Origin: Desulfovibrionaceae bacterium
Lineage (GTDB): Bacteria > Desulfobacterota > Desulfovibrionia > Desulfovibrionales > Desulfovibrionaceae
Direction of reading: 5' to 3'
Length of the DNA: 64,000 bases
NCBI GenBank assembly: GCA_009773665.1
Contig: WSYE01000007.1
Coordinates: 1 to 64,000 of the forward strand
Of the stretch, positions 14,446 through 25,742 are shown one piece after another; position 1 is the stretch's first letter; the number at the start of each line of letters is the position of its first letter. The notes beneath the pieces were generated by a model, which was not told where the DNA came from, ran no database searches, and saw only the letters and a program-made list of their open reading frames with translations. The position numbers and the translations under genes were made by a program.

Positions 14446-15756
14446 ATGTCCAGACTGGTTCCCCCGCATGGTGGCAAAGGCCTGACCATTTGTCTTCTGG
14501 AAGGCGCTGAGCGCGCTGAGGCCCTGAAGAAGGCCGCCACCCTGAAGAAAGTCGTCATCTCCCCCCGTGAAAAGGGCGACCTGATCATGATGGGCATCGG
14601 CGGCTTCTCGCCGATCACCTACTTCATGAACAAGGCCGACTGGAAGTCCGTGTGCGAGAAGATGACCCTGACCGACGGCACCTTCTGGCCCGTCCCCGTC
14701 ACCCTCTCCGTCTCCGCCGAAGATGCCGCTGGCATCAACGTGGGCCAGGAAGTTGCGCTGGAGTCCCACAAGGGCGAGATGATGGCCATCATCACCGTCA
14801 CCGAGAAGTTCACCCTCACCGAAGAAGAGAAGAAGTGGGAGTGCTACCAGGTGTTCAAGGGCGCAGGCCCTGACTCCGCCGACGACGTGTTCTGGGAGAC
14901 CGCCCTGAAGGATCACCCCGGCGTGCAGATGGTCATGGGCCAGAAGCCCGTGTGCCTGGCCGGTAACGTGAAGGTCCTCTCCGAGGGCGACTACCCCGTC
15001 AAGTACAAGGGCGTTTACAAGCGTCCCGCCGAGCTGCGTTCCGAAATGGACGCCAAGGGCTGGGCCAAGGTTGCCGCTCTGCAGCTGCGCAACCCCATGC
15101 ACCGTTCGCACGAGTTCCTGGCCAAGATCGCCGTGGAAGTTTGCGACGGCGTGGTCATCCACTCCCTGATCGGCAACCTGAAGCCCGGCGACATCCCGGC
15201 TGAAGTGCGCGTGAAGGCCATCGACACCCTGGTCGAGCACTACTTTGTGAAGGACCACGTCATCCAGGCCGGCTACCCCCTGGACATGCGTTACGCCGGT
15301 CCCCGCGAAGGCCTGCTGCACGCCACCTTCCGCCAGAACTTCGGCATCAACCAGATGATCATCGGTCGTGACCACGCCGGCGTGGGCGACTTCTACGGCA
15401 TGTTCGAGGCTCAGGAGATCTTCAAGCGCATCCCCTACGCGACCCCCGAGGCCGCTTGCGCCGTCGAGCCCGGCAAGGCCCTGCTCTGCGAGAACATGAA
15501 CATCGACTGGACCTTCTACTGCTTCAAGTGCGATGGCATGGCCTCCCTGCGCACCTGCCCCCACGGCAAGGAAGACCGCGTCATCCTGTCCGGCACCAAG
15601 CTGCGCAAGATGCTGTCCGATGGCGAAGCGATCCCCGATCACTTCGGTCGCGACGAGTGCCTGGCCATTCTGCGCGAGTACTATGAAGGCCTGACCGAGA
15701 AGGTCGAGGTCAAGATGCAGCGCGCCGCCTCCGGCGATCACAACGCCCAGAAGTAA
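14446..15756 (+). CDS. sat: Sulfate adenylyltransferase (ATP sulfurylase)
   Basis: 436 aa. The ATG at 14446 follows an ideal AAAGGAGAGG and is preferred over an in-frame start at 14395. The enzyme activates sulfate with ATP to adenosine 5'-phosphosulfate, the first step of dissimilatory sulfate reduction in the cytoplasm. Motifs: LQLRNPMHRSHE (ATP-binding QxRN and HxxH), GRDHAGVGDFYG, and a C-terminal CFKCDG...CPHGKED metal-type motif, then LSGTKLRKML. Codons are strongly biased to the GC-rich favoured set, in keeping with very high expression. It is followed by a strong terminator, so it is transcribed alone. AprAB, DsrAB and pyrophosphatase genes are not in the window. Confidence 0.98.
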   Translation: MSRLVPPHGGKGLTICLLEGAERAEALKKAATLKKVVISPREKGDLIMMGIGGFSPITYFMNKADWKSVCEKMTLTDGTFWPVPVTLSVSAEDAAGINVGQEVALESHKGEMMAIITVTEKFTLTEEEKKWECYQVFKGAGPDSADDVFWETALKDHPGVQMVMGQKPVCLAGNVKVLSEGDYPVKYKGVYKRPAELRSEMDAKGWAKVAALQLRNPMHRSHEFLAKIAVEVCDGVVIHSLIGNLKPGDIPAEVRVKAIDTLVEHYFVKDHVIQAGYPLDMRYAGPREGLLHATFRQNFGINQMIIGRDHAGVGDFYGMFEAQEIFKRIPYATPEAACAVEPGKALLCENMNIDWTFYCFKCDGMASLRTCPHGKEDRVILSGTKLRKMLSDGEAIPDHFGRDECLAILREYYEGLTEKVEVKMQRAASGDHNAQK

Positions 15757-15760
15757 TTGA

Positions 15761-15811
15761 AACCGGCCTAGCCGGTTCCGGGGAGGCGCTGCAAAGCGCC
15801 TCCCTTTTTTT
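15761..15811 (+). terminator. sat terminator
   Basis: A small hairpin AACCGGC/GCCGGTT (15761-15777) is followed by a 10-bp perfect stem GGGAGGCGCT / AGCGCCTCCC (15781-15804) with loop GCAA and seven T residues. This is a textbook intrinsic terminator. Confidence 0.93.
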
Positions 15812-15884
15812 GATCATTTGACTATCGTGCATTCTTTCTGAGAGGGGTCAAATCTCACTCGCAATCTCTGCAAGGAGAAACAGG

Positions 15885-16427
15885 ATGGGGTCAGCGCTGG
15901 TCGTCATCGATGTCCAAGAAGGACCGTTTCAGTCTTCGCCGCAACCGGCATTCGCTGAGCAAATATTCTCTCGCATCAATGCATTAACGTCCCGCGCCCG
16001 GAAGTTGGATATACCGGTTATTTTTGTGCAGCATGAAACTGCCGCAGGCGAGCTTCGGCATGGGACGTCTGGCTGGGCGTTGGCAAAAGAGTTGGGAGTG
16101 CATGGTGCAGACATAATTGTCCGCAAGACAACTCCAGATTCATTCCACAATACCACGCTAAATGATATTCTTACACACGTTGGAGTAGATAATTTAGTTG
16201 TGTGCGGCTTTGCTACAGAGTTTTGTGTTGATACAACCGTCCGCCGCGCTGCCACGCTTGGCTACAGCGTAACGCTGGTTTCCGATGCCCATACCACGCG
16301 CGATAAGAAACACGCCAGTGCGGCTCAAATCATCACACACCACAATATAACGCTCTCTTCGATCAGCAGCTTTCCCTCGATAATACGGACACGATTAGCA
16401 CAAGATATCCATTTCTCGAATGAATAG
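15885..16427 (+). CDS. Isochorismatase-family cysteine hydrolase
   Basis: 180 aa. The catalytic triad of the family is visible: the aspartate in LVVIDVQEGPF, the lysine in IIVRKTTPDSF, and the nucleophilic cysteine in GFATEFCVDTTVR. Members hydrolyse amides such as nicotinamide, N-carbamoyl compounds or isochorismate; which one applies here is not predictable. A ribosome-binding site (AAGGAG) precedes the ATG. Base composition is clearly more AT-rich than its neighbours and the codons are less biased, which suggests recent acquisition. It stands alone between sat and a convergent histidine kinase gene. Confidence 0.88.
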   Translation: MGSALVVIDVQEGPFQSSPQPAFAEQIFSRINALTSRARKLDIPVIFVQHETAAGELRHGTSGWALAKELGVHGADIIVRKTTPDSFHNTTLNDILTHVGVDNLVVCGFATEFCVDTTVRRAATLGYSVTLVSDAHTTRDKKHASAAQIITHHNITLSSISSFPSIIRTRLAQDIHFSNE

Positions 16428-16482
16428 ATTCGGGCTCAAAAGGCCCTTCCGGCTCATCCTTGAGTGCGTTCTGACTTTGGTA

Positions 16483-19143
<2,661 letters not shown>

Positions 19144-19158
19144 ATGGCGCTCCCGGCG

Positions 19159-21015
19159 CTATGCGTCGAACTTTCTGATGACCTCTCCCAGCTGGGCCTG
19201 CTCGTGCTCCAGCCTGCGCAGCGCGTCCTGCGACTCTGCGGCGTTTCGGGCGATGTCCCCGGCCACCTGGGCTATGTCCTCCACGGCTGCCGACACCTGG
19301 CGCATGGCCCCGGACTGGGCCTGCGCGTCGCTGGCGATGGCCGAGGTCTGCCCGGCCGAGCGCCCCACGATGTCCACGATGTCCACGAATACCTCGCCGG
19401 ACTGGCGCGCCAGGGCTGTTGCACGCCCTATGGCCTGCGCGGCCTGATCCATGCGCTCCACGTTCTGGCGCGCGCCGTCCTGGATGGCCCCCACGGAGCG
19501 GGAGACTTCCTGGGTGGCGGTCATGGTCTTTTCGGCAAGTTTGCGCACCTCGTCGGCCACCACGGCGAAGCCGCGCCCGGCGTCGCCTGCGCGGGCTGCC
19601 TCGATGGCCGCGTTCAGCGCCAGCAGGTTGGTCTGGTCGGCTATGTCCGCGATGGTGGTCAGGATGGCCCCGATGGCCTGGCTCTGCGCGCCCAGCTCAT
19701 GCATGGAGTCAGACAGGGCCTGGGCCTGGGTGTTCACCGCCGCTATGGCCTGGGCGGAATCCTCCACCACGATGGAACCGGCTTTGGCCTTTTTGCTGGC
19801 TTCCCCGGCAAGCCCGGCCACGTCCGTGGCCAACTGGGACACGTGGGCCAGGGTGCGGTTCACGTCCTCCACCTCGCGGGCGGTCTCCTCGGCCTGCCTG
19901 CGCTGCCTGCCGGTGCCGTCCACCGCCGAGGCCAGAAGCCCGGACAGCTCCACCGCCACCTGGCCTATGCCGTCAGCGGCTCCGCTCATGGCGGTCACGG
20001 CGTCCAATTCGCCCGAGCGCTTGGCTTCCTCGGCCATCGTGCAGGCCTGTTCAGCCCTCCTGGCCTGGTCCTGGGCTTCCTGGGCCTGCTGGCTGGCCTC
20101 GCGCGATTTCTCGTCCGCCAGGGCGATGGAGCGGCGCAAGTGCTCCACCATCACTTCCAGGGAATGCTTGAGTACCGCCAATTCCGCCTTGAAGGACTCC
20201 GAGGGCACCTGCGCGCCCAGGTCCCCCTCGGCGATCCTGCCGGAATAATTTACCAGGGCGTCCAGCTGACGGCCCACGAAGGCCCTGGTCAGCCAGATGG
20301 TCACAAGCAGCCCCAGTACGAAAGCCACGGCCAGCACGCCTGCGCCCCAGAGGCGCAGAGTGGCGATCTTGGCGTCGATGCTGTCGATGTAGATGCCGCT
20401 GCCGATCAGCCAGCCCCAGGGGGCGAACACCACGCCGTAGGACAGTTTGGGGAAGAGCTCCGTGGACACGCCGCCGCCGGAGAGGGGCTTGGGCCACTGG
20501 TAGATGATGTAGCCGTCGCCGGAGGCCCGGCTGGACTCCAGCAGGGTGGCGAACAGGTTGCCCTTGCTGCCCGGCACGGCGTCCAACTGTCCGCCGCGCC
20601 CCTTTTGGGAGAACGTGGCGCAGGCGAACTTTGCGTCGTCCAGCACTTTGCCGTCCAGGCTGGGCACGGTGGGGTGCATGATCATCTTGGGATAGGGCAG
20701 GGTCAGATCATTTATCCAGAAGTAGTCGCCGTTTCCGTAGCGCGCCTGCTTGATGCGACGAATCGCCCGCTTCTGAGCCTCCTCCAGGGTCAGTTCGCCG
20801 CGCTGCACCTGAAGGTCGTATTCCTTGAGCAGCGACTGGATGGTCCCCACTACGGCGTACAGGGAGTCCTTGTGCACGTCGACCAGCTCCGCCTCGGTGC
20901 GGGGCAGGATGACGCCGAAAAGGGCCAGGGCGAATAGTGCCAGAGAGAGGAACGAGATGGTCAGAAACTTGATGGTCAGGCTGGGCTGCGAAAGCATGGC
21001 GGAAAGGCTGGGCAT
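19159..21015 (-). CDS. Methyl-accepting chemotaxis protein with single Cache domain
   Basis: 618 aa from the ATG at 21015 (GAGGGAA upstream); a longer in-frame start exists at 21108 but would add a non-signal leader. First membrane segment about 14-38; periplasmic sCache_2 domain (about 45-190) with the family pattern [27 protein letters not shown] and [14 protein letters not shown]; second membrane segment about 195-215; HAMP; then a signalling coiled coil with the hairpin tip [20 protein letters not shown]. sCache_2 receptors typically sense small carboxylates. It directs CheA/CheW for chemotaxis. A Cache-PAS kinase gene follows directly, suggesting shared ligand context. Confidence 0.95.
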   Translation of the reverse strand: MPSLSAMLSQPSLTIKFLTISFLSLALFALALFGVILPRTEAELVDVHKDSLYAVVGTIQSLLKEYDLQVQRGELTLEEAQKRAIRRIKQARYGNGDYFWINDLTLPYPKMIMHPTVPSLDGKVLDDAKFACATFSQKGRGGQLDAVPGSKGNLFATLLESSRASGDGYIIYQWPKPLSGGGVSTELFPKLSYGVVFAPWGWLIGSGIYIDSIDAKIATLRLWGAGVLAVAFVLGLLVTIWLTRAFVGRQLDALVNYSGRIAEGDLGAQVPSESFKAELAVLKHSLEVMVEHLRRSIALADEKSREASQQAQEAQDQARRAEQACTMAEEAKRSGELDAVTAMSGAADGIGQVAVELSGLLASAVDGTGRQRRQAEETAREVEDVNRTLAHVSQLATDVAGLAGEASKKAKAGSIVVEDSAQAIAAVNTQAQALSDSMHELGAQSQAIGAILTTIADIADQTNLLALNAAIEAARAGDAGRGFAVVADEVRKLAEKTMTATQEVSRSVGAIQDGARQNVERMDQAAQAIGRATALARQSGEVFVDIVDIVGRSAGQTSAIASDAQAQSGAMRQVSAAVEDIAQVAGDIARNAAESQDALRRLEHEQAQLGEVIRKFDA

Positions 21016-21192
21016 GAAGATTCCCTCTGGTCTTGTTTCACAATGACGTAACGGGTGCATGCCCGGCGTCCTGACAGTGAGCCTTGCGGACGGGACCTGC
21101 GGGTACAATACATCTTCGCGCCGACAACATCCGGTCAGGCATCGAACGAACTACTTTAGAATACTCTCGTTGTTAGAATGAAACGCGACACG

Positions 21193-21234
21193 GAAAAAGT
21201 AAAGGGCGGCTCCCCATTTTTCGGAAAGCCGCCC
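21193..21234 (-). terminator. acs operon terminator
   Basis: The stem GGGCGGCT / AGCCGCCC (21204-21211 and 21227-21234), read on the minus strand, is followed by TTTACTTTTT. It lies 35 bases after the acs stop and separates the acetate operon from the chemoreceptor gene. Confidence 0.8.
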
Positions 21235-21268
21235 CAATACTGCCAGTCGATTCATGCCGTGCGGGTTT

Positions 21269-23251
21269 CTACCCGAACAGCTTCTCCTTGCCCTCGATGA
21301 GGTCGTTCACCACGCTGGGATCGGCCAGGGTGGAGGTGTCGCCCAGAGTTGAAGTCTCGCCCTCGGCGATCTTGCGCAGGATACGGCGCATGATCTTGCC
21401 TGAGCGGGTCTTGGGCAGCCCCTGCGCGAACTGGATCACGTCCGGGGTGGCGATGGGGCCGATCTCGGCGCGCACGTGCTTCTTCAGCGCCGCCAGCAGG
21501 TCGTCCGAGGCGTCCACGCCGTCCTTCACGGTGACGTAGGCGTAGATGGCCTGCCCCTTGATGTCATGCGGCATGCCCACCACGGCGGCCTCGGCCACGT
21601 CCGGGTGCGCCACCAGCGCGGACTCGATCTCGGCCGTGCCCATGCGGTGGCCGGACACGTTCACCACGTCGTCCACACGGCCCATGATCCACACGTAGCC
21701 GTCCTTGTCGATGCGCGCGCCGTCGCCAGTCTCGTACACGCCGGGGAAGGCCGAGAAGTACTGGCTCTTGTAGCGGGCCGGGTCGCCCCACACGCCGCGC
21801 AGCATGCCGGGCCAGGCCTGGGTCAGCACCAGGAAGCCGCCCTGGCCGTTAGGGACTTCAATGCCGTCCTTGTCCACGATCTTGGGCACGATTCCGGGCA
21901 AGGGCAGCGTGGCCGAGCCGGGCTTCTGGGGCGTGGCGTAGGGCAGGGGCGAAATCATGAGCCCGCCGGTTTCGGTCTGCCACCAGGTGTCCACGATGGG
22001 CAGTTTCCCCTTGCCGATGTTCTCCTGGTACCACATCCAGGCCTCAGGGTTGATGGGCTCGCCCACGCTGCCCAGAATGCGCAGCGAGGAGAGATCATAC
22101 GCCTGGGTCCATTTGACGCCTTCTCGCATCAGCGCACGGATGGCCGTGGGAGCGGTGTAGAAGGTGTTCACCTTGAATTTTTCCACCGTGGACCAGAAGC
22201 GGTCGGGCGTGGGCCAGGTGGGCACGCCTTCGAACATCAGCGACGTGGCCCCCAGGGCCAGCGGCCCGTACACGATGTAGCTGTGGCCCGTGACCCAGCC
22301 GATGTCCGCCGTGCACCAGTGGATGTCCTCATCATAGAGGTCGAATACCAGCTGCGTGGTGTGGGCCGCGTAGGTCAGGTAGCCGCCGGTGGTGTGGTAC
22401 ACGCCCTTGGGCTTGCCTGTGGAGCCGGAGGTGTACAGGATGAACAGCACGTCCTCGGAGTCCATGGGCTGAGGCGGACAGGGGGCCTTCATTTCAGGCT
22501 TGGCCATAACCTCGTGCCACCAGATGTCGCGGCCTTCCACGAAGTTGATCTGGGTTCCAGCGGTGCTGTGCACCACGACGCTCTGGACGCAGGGGCACTC
22601 CTTCAGGGCGTCGTCCACGGCGGGCTTGAGCGGGATGGCTTTGCCCGCGCGGCGCACCGCGTCGCCGCAGACCACCACCTTGCACTGGCAGTCGTTGATG
22701 CGGTCGCGCAGCGAGTGGGCCGAGAACCCGGCGAACACGATGGAGTGCGCCGCGCCGATGCGCGCGCAGGCCAGCATGGCAATGGCCAGCTCCGGCACCA
22801 TGCCCAGGTACAGGGCCACGCGGTCGCCCTTTTCCACGCCCAGGCTTTTCAGCACGTTGGCAAACTTGCAGACCTCGTCGTGGAGCATCTGATAGGTGAG
22901 CACACGCACATCTTCCTCGTGGTCGCCCTGCCAGATGATGGCCGCCTTGTTGCGGCGCGGGCCGTCCAGGTGGCGGTCCAGGCAGTTGTGCGACGCGTTC
23001 AGGGTGCCGCCCGCGAACCAGTTGAAGGAGGCCTTGTCGAAGTCGCAGTCCATGACCTTGCCGAAGGGGGTCATCCAGGAGATCAGCTCGCGGGAGCGAT
23101 CGCCCCAGTAGCCTTCGGGGTCCTCGATGGAGCGTTTGTAGACGGCGCGGTACTCCTCGATGCTTTTGATATGGGCGCGGGCGTGATGCGGCCCGGCGGG
23201 CGGCTGGAAGAGACGGTCCTCGTGAGAGAGGGATTCGATATTGTCGGTCAT
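21269..23251 (-). CDS. acs: Acetyl-coenzyme A synthetase (AMP-forming)
   Basis: 660 aa, full length. It activates acetate with ATP to acetyl-AMP and then acetyl-CoA. Visible motifs: the P-loop-like YTSGSTGKPKG, GEPINPEAW, the adenylate-forming core YETGDGARIDKDGYVWIMGR, and PKTRSGKIMRR, whose last conserved lysine is the usual acetylation switch. The ribosome-binding site AAGGAG is 7 bases upstream. It is the last gene of a six-gene minus-strand operon with the acetate symporter, so it provides high-affinity acetate assimilation. In an incomplete oxidiser this would let the cell recover acetate it has excreted. Confidence 0.98.
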   Translation of the reverse strand: MTDNIESLSHEDRLFQPPAGPHHARAHIKSIEEYRAVYKRSIEDPEGYWGDRSRELISWMTPFGKVMDCDFDKASFNWFAGGTLNASHNCLDRHLDGPRRNKAAIIWQGDHEEDVRVLTYQMLHDEVCKFANVLKSLGVEKGDRVALYLGMVPELAIAMLACARIGAAHSIVFAGFSAHSLRDRINDCQCKVVVCGDAVRRAGKAIPLKPAVDDALKECPCVQSVVVHSTAGTQINFVEGRDIWWHEVMAKPEMKAPCPPQPMDSEDVLFILYTSGSTGKPKGVYHTTGGYLTYAAHTTQLVFDLYDEDIHWCTADIGWVTGHSYIVYGPLALGATSLMFEGVPTWPTPDRFWSTVEKFKVNTFYTAPTAIRALMREGVKWTQAYDLSSLRILGSVGEPINPEAWMWYQENIGKGKLPIVDTWWQTETGGLMISPLPYATPQKPGSATLPLPGIVPKIVDKDGIEVPNGQGGFLVLTQAWPGMLRGVWGDPARYKSQYFSAFPGVYETGDGARIDKDGYVWIMGRVDDVVNVSGHRMGTAEIESALVAHPDVAEAAVVGMPHDIKGQAIYAYVTVKDGVDASDDLLAALKKHVRAEIGPIATPDVIQFAQGLPKTRSGKIMRRILRKIAEGETSTLGDTSTLADPSVVNDLIEGKEKLFG

Positions 23252-23359
23252 GGACGGCTCCTTGGTGGAGATGTTGGTTCGGTTGTATTTCTAGCCCACA
23301 AACCCATTTGATTCCCAGTGTTTTTAGGCCAGCGGCCAGACTTTGGCGGTGAGCGGTTC

Positions 23360-24046
23360 TCAGAAGGCCGGCTGGGGGGCGGCGCGCGTATTGGCAGACG
23401 GGTCGGCCAGACGCAGCACCGTATCCAGGCTCGGCTCCTCGCCCTGGCGCGAAACCCGCAGGATGGACAGGAACCGCTGGAGCACCTGGGCGGTCAGGAA
23501 GGCGTCGCCCTGGGCGTCGTGCGCGCCTTTTGGCGATACGCCAAGGGCGCGAGCAACGCTGTAGAGCGTGGCGTCCTTCAGGGGCAGCTCCTCCAGGAGC
23601 TGCGAGGCCCGCCCGCCCCGGATGGACAGGTACAGCCCCAAAACGTCCAGGCTCCTGTTCTGGGGAGGGGGCAGGCCCAGGCGCTTGGCCCAGGCACGCA
23701 GGAAAGCTAGATCCAGCTCCACATGCCAGCCGGTGAGCACCCCGTCCCGGCAGTATTCCAGAAACGCGGGCAGCGCTTCGGAAAGTGGCGGCTTCTCGGC
23801 CAGTTGGGCCGGGGTGAGCTGGTGGATGCGCACGTTCTCCGCGCTCGGAACATGCCCTGCCGGGCGCACCAGCGTCTCGTAGGCGCTGCCCAGGTCGATG
23901 CGCGCGCCGTGCATGCGCACCGCGCCAAAGGAGAGGATGTCGTCGCGGGACGGATCGAGCCCGCTGGTCTCCAGGTCGAAGACCACGAAGTCGGCCTGCC
24001 CGATGGAGACGTCCGGCCTACGGTTTGACCACGGCCACCATTTCAT
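23360..24046 (-). CDS. DEDDh 3'-5' exonuclease (DnaQ/PolC-epsilon type)
   Basis: 228 aa. The full DEDDh active site is present: DLETSGLD (D, E), the aspartate in GWHVELDLAFLRAW, and H-x4-D in AHDAQGDAFLT. It overlaps the upstream gene by 29 bases and precedes acs by 108, so it belongs to the acetate operon. A gene of this type often accompanies actP, DUF294-type nucleotidyltransferase and acs genes in other proteobacteria. Its role there is unclear: it could degrade a nucleotide or RNA signal made or modified by the neighbouring nucleotidyltransferase, or be an ordinary repair exonuclease. Only the nuclease fold is certain. Confidence 0.92.
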   Translation of the reverse strand: MKWWPWSNRRPDVSIGQADFVVFDLETSGLDPSRDDILSFGAVRMHGARIDLGSAYETLVRPAGHVPSAENVRIHQLTPAQLAEKPPLSEALPAFLEYCRDGVLTGWHVELDLAFLRAWAKRLGLPPPQNRSLDVLGLYLSIRGGRASQLLEELPLKDATLYSVARALGVSPKGAHDAQGDAFLTAQVLQRFLSILRVSRQGEEPSLDTVLRLADPSANTRAAPQPAF

Positions 24047-25742
24047 TGTGCGCCCTCCTCGCCGCGTTGCGGCACATGCGCTCCATGGCTTTGCCCATGG
24101 GACTTTTGCGAAGCGGCTCGCCCACCCACTGCCATGCGGTCAGATATTCCAGGGCGTGGGCAAGTTCCGCGCCCACGGGGCGAAGCTCCTTCAGGGCAAC
24201 GGCCCGCTCCACGCTGGCGATGCGCGTGACCCCGGCGCACATGGCCCAGGTGCGGACCTGATCCACCAGTCGCGCGGCCAGATCAGCCCCGGAATCCTGT
24301 TCCGAGTCCTGACCCGAGTGCGGGGGCATGGCGCAGGCAGCTGCGTCTCCCCTCAGGCTCGACACCCCGAAGAGTCCGGCCAGATGACTGCGCAGGGCCT
24401 CGGCCAGCCACAGCTGCCCATGCACCGGGCGGAAGTCGAAATGGCCCAAATCTCTCACATCTCCCATGCCGCCCGCCTTGCCCGCCGCCCATGCGCCCAG
24501 CCGTTCGCGCCACTGCTCCAGGGTGCCGCGCCAGGTCGGCTCCATGGCTGCGGGGGTTCCGGGCGCGCCCGAGAGGTGCATGATCTCCAGGGCCTCACCC
24601 AGAAAATCACCCAGCCGCTCGAACCACAGGTCGGCCGCGCGGGCGTCCATAGTGCAGTCGTGCACCACGGCGTGCCACATGGGGCACAGGGCCGGGCCTT
24701 CGCGCCGGGCCGCCCGTCCAAGAAGCATCAGGGTGTAGCCGCAGGGCGGCGGCCCCAGTATTTCCTCGGCAAGCTGGCAGGCCCTGGCGACCAGGGCCTC
24801 GCGCAGCCCGCCCACGATGCGTCCCAGGCTGGAGGCTCGCGCACCCTCCCGCAGGAGCCCCAGCGCGAGCTGATCCAGAAGCGACGACACCTCGGCCAGT
24901 TCCTCCACCGTGGCTGCGCGGGCCACCCGTGCCGCCAGCGCCGGGGGGGAGCCGACCTGCTTGAGAAGAAGTTCCTGCGCCGAGAGCACCCCCGCCGGGA
25001 TGCGCCCGGCCATGACCACCACATGGCGCAGATGATGGCGCGTCATGGCCATGAGCGCGTCGAAGCAGGAGGAACCCGCGTCCACGGACACCACCGGGGA
25101 GCTCATGAGTTCCTCCACCGGGGCGTCCGGGGACATGCCCCCGCCAACGGCCTTGATGCGGAAATCCCGGTCGGTGATGACGCCGGAGGGCCTCCCCTCG
25201 CGCCCCACCACCACCAGAGCGTCCCGGAACGTATCGGTCATCACGGCGGCGGCCTGCCTTATGCTCATGTCGAAGGGCACGGGCTCGCCAACGCGCACCA
25301 CGTCCCCGGCGGACACCGTGGCCAGAGGACGTCTGGACAGCCACGCGGGGATTTCGCGCACGATGCCCGCAAGGCCGATCTCCAACACCTGGGCGCTCAG
25401 GCGGCTCTCCAGAAAATCCAGCAGTTCAGGCCGGGCGCGCAGGGCCTCGGCCACGTCCCCAGGGGGCAGGAGGTAGCAGACCGCGTCCTCGATCACGACG
25501 CCCGCGCCCGGTGCCCAGCCCAGCACCGCGCCCTCGCCGTAGTCCTCGCCGCCCACCCGCAGGAGCCCCTTCTTGACCACCAGAACGAAACCCTCACCTG
25601 CCTGTCCCGGCCCCAGCACCGGAGTGCCGCCTGGATAGAAGTCCAGCCCAGCCCGGCGCGCCAGGGACATGAGCGTCCCCGGCTCCAGCAGCGACAAGGG
25701 CGGGGCCTCGCGGAAATACTCGACCACGTCTTCCAAAATCAT
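24018..25742 (-). CDS. cNMP-binding / CBS / degenerate DUF294 nucleotidyltransferase protein
   Basis: 574 aa from the ATG at 25742, which overlaps the preceding stop (ATGA). Residues 1 to about 125 are a cyclic-nucleotide-binding-like domain (YPGGTPVLGPGQAGEGFVLV, then GEGAVLGWAPG). Residues about 150-270 are a CBS pair (MTDTFRDALVVVGREGRPSG, VITDRDFRIKAVGGG, MSSPVVSVDAGSSCFDAL). The C-terminal 300 residues align with the DUF294 nucleotidyltransferase of the neighbouring gene, but the catalytic GS and DxD signature is gone: [19 protein letters not shown] there becomes GRAARREGPALCPMWHAVV here (24662-24718). It is probably a regulatory or pseudo-enzyme partner. It likely senses adenylates (via the CBS pair) or a cyclic nucleotide and tunes acetate metabolism, which is inference. 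Confidence 0.82.
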   Translation of the reverse strand: MILEDVVEYFREAPPLSLLEPGTLMSLARRAGLDFYPGGTPVLGPGQAGEGFVLVVKKGLLRVGGEDYGEGAVLGWAPGAGVVIEDAVCYLLPPGDVAEALRARPELLDFLESRLSAQVLEIGLAGIVREIPAWLSRRPLATVSAGDVVRVGEPVPFDMSIRQAAAVMTDTFRDALVVVGREGRPSGVITDRDFRIKAVGGGMSPDAPVEELMSSPVVSVDAGSSCFDALMAMTRHHLRHVVVMAGRIPAGVLSAQELLLKQVGSPPALAARVARAATVEELAEVSSLLDQLALGLLREGARASSLGRIVGGLREALVARACQLAEEILGPPPCGYTLMLLGRAARREGPALCPMWHAVVHDCTMDARAADLWFERLGDFLGEALEIMHLSGAPGTPAAMEPTWRGTLEQWRERLGAWAAGKAGGMGDVRDLGHFDFRPVHGQLWLAEALRSHLAGLFGVSSLRGDAAACAMPPHSGQDSEQDSGADLAARLVDQVRTWAMCAGVTRIASVERAVALKELRPVGAELAHALEYLTAWQWVGEPLRKSPMGKAMERMCRNAARRAHNEMVAVVKP

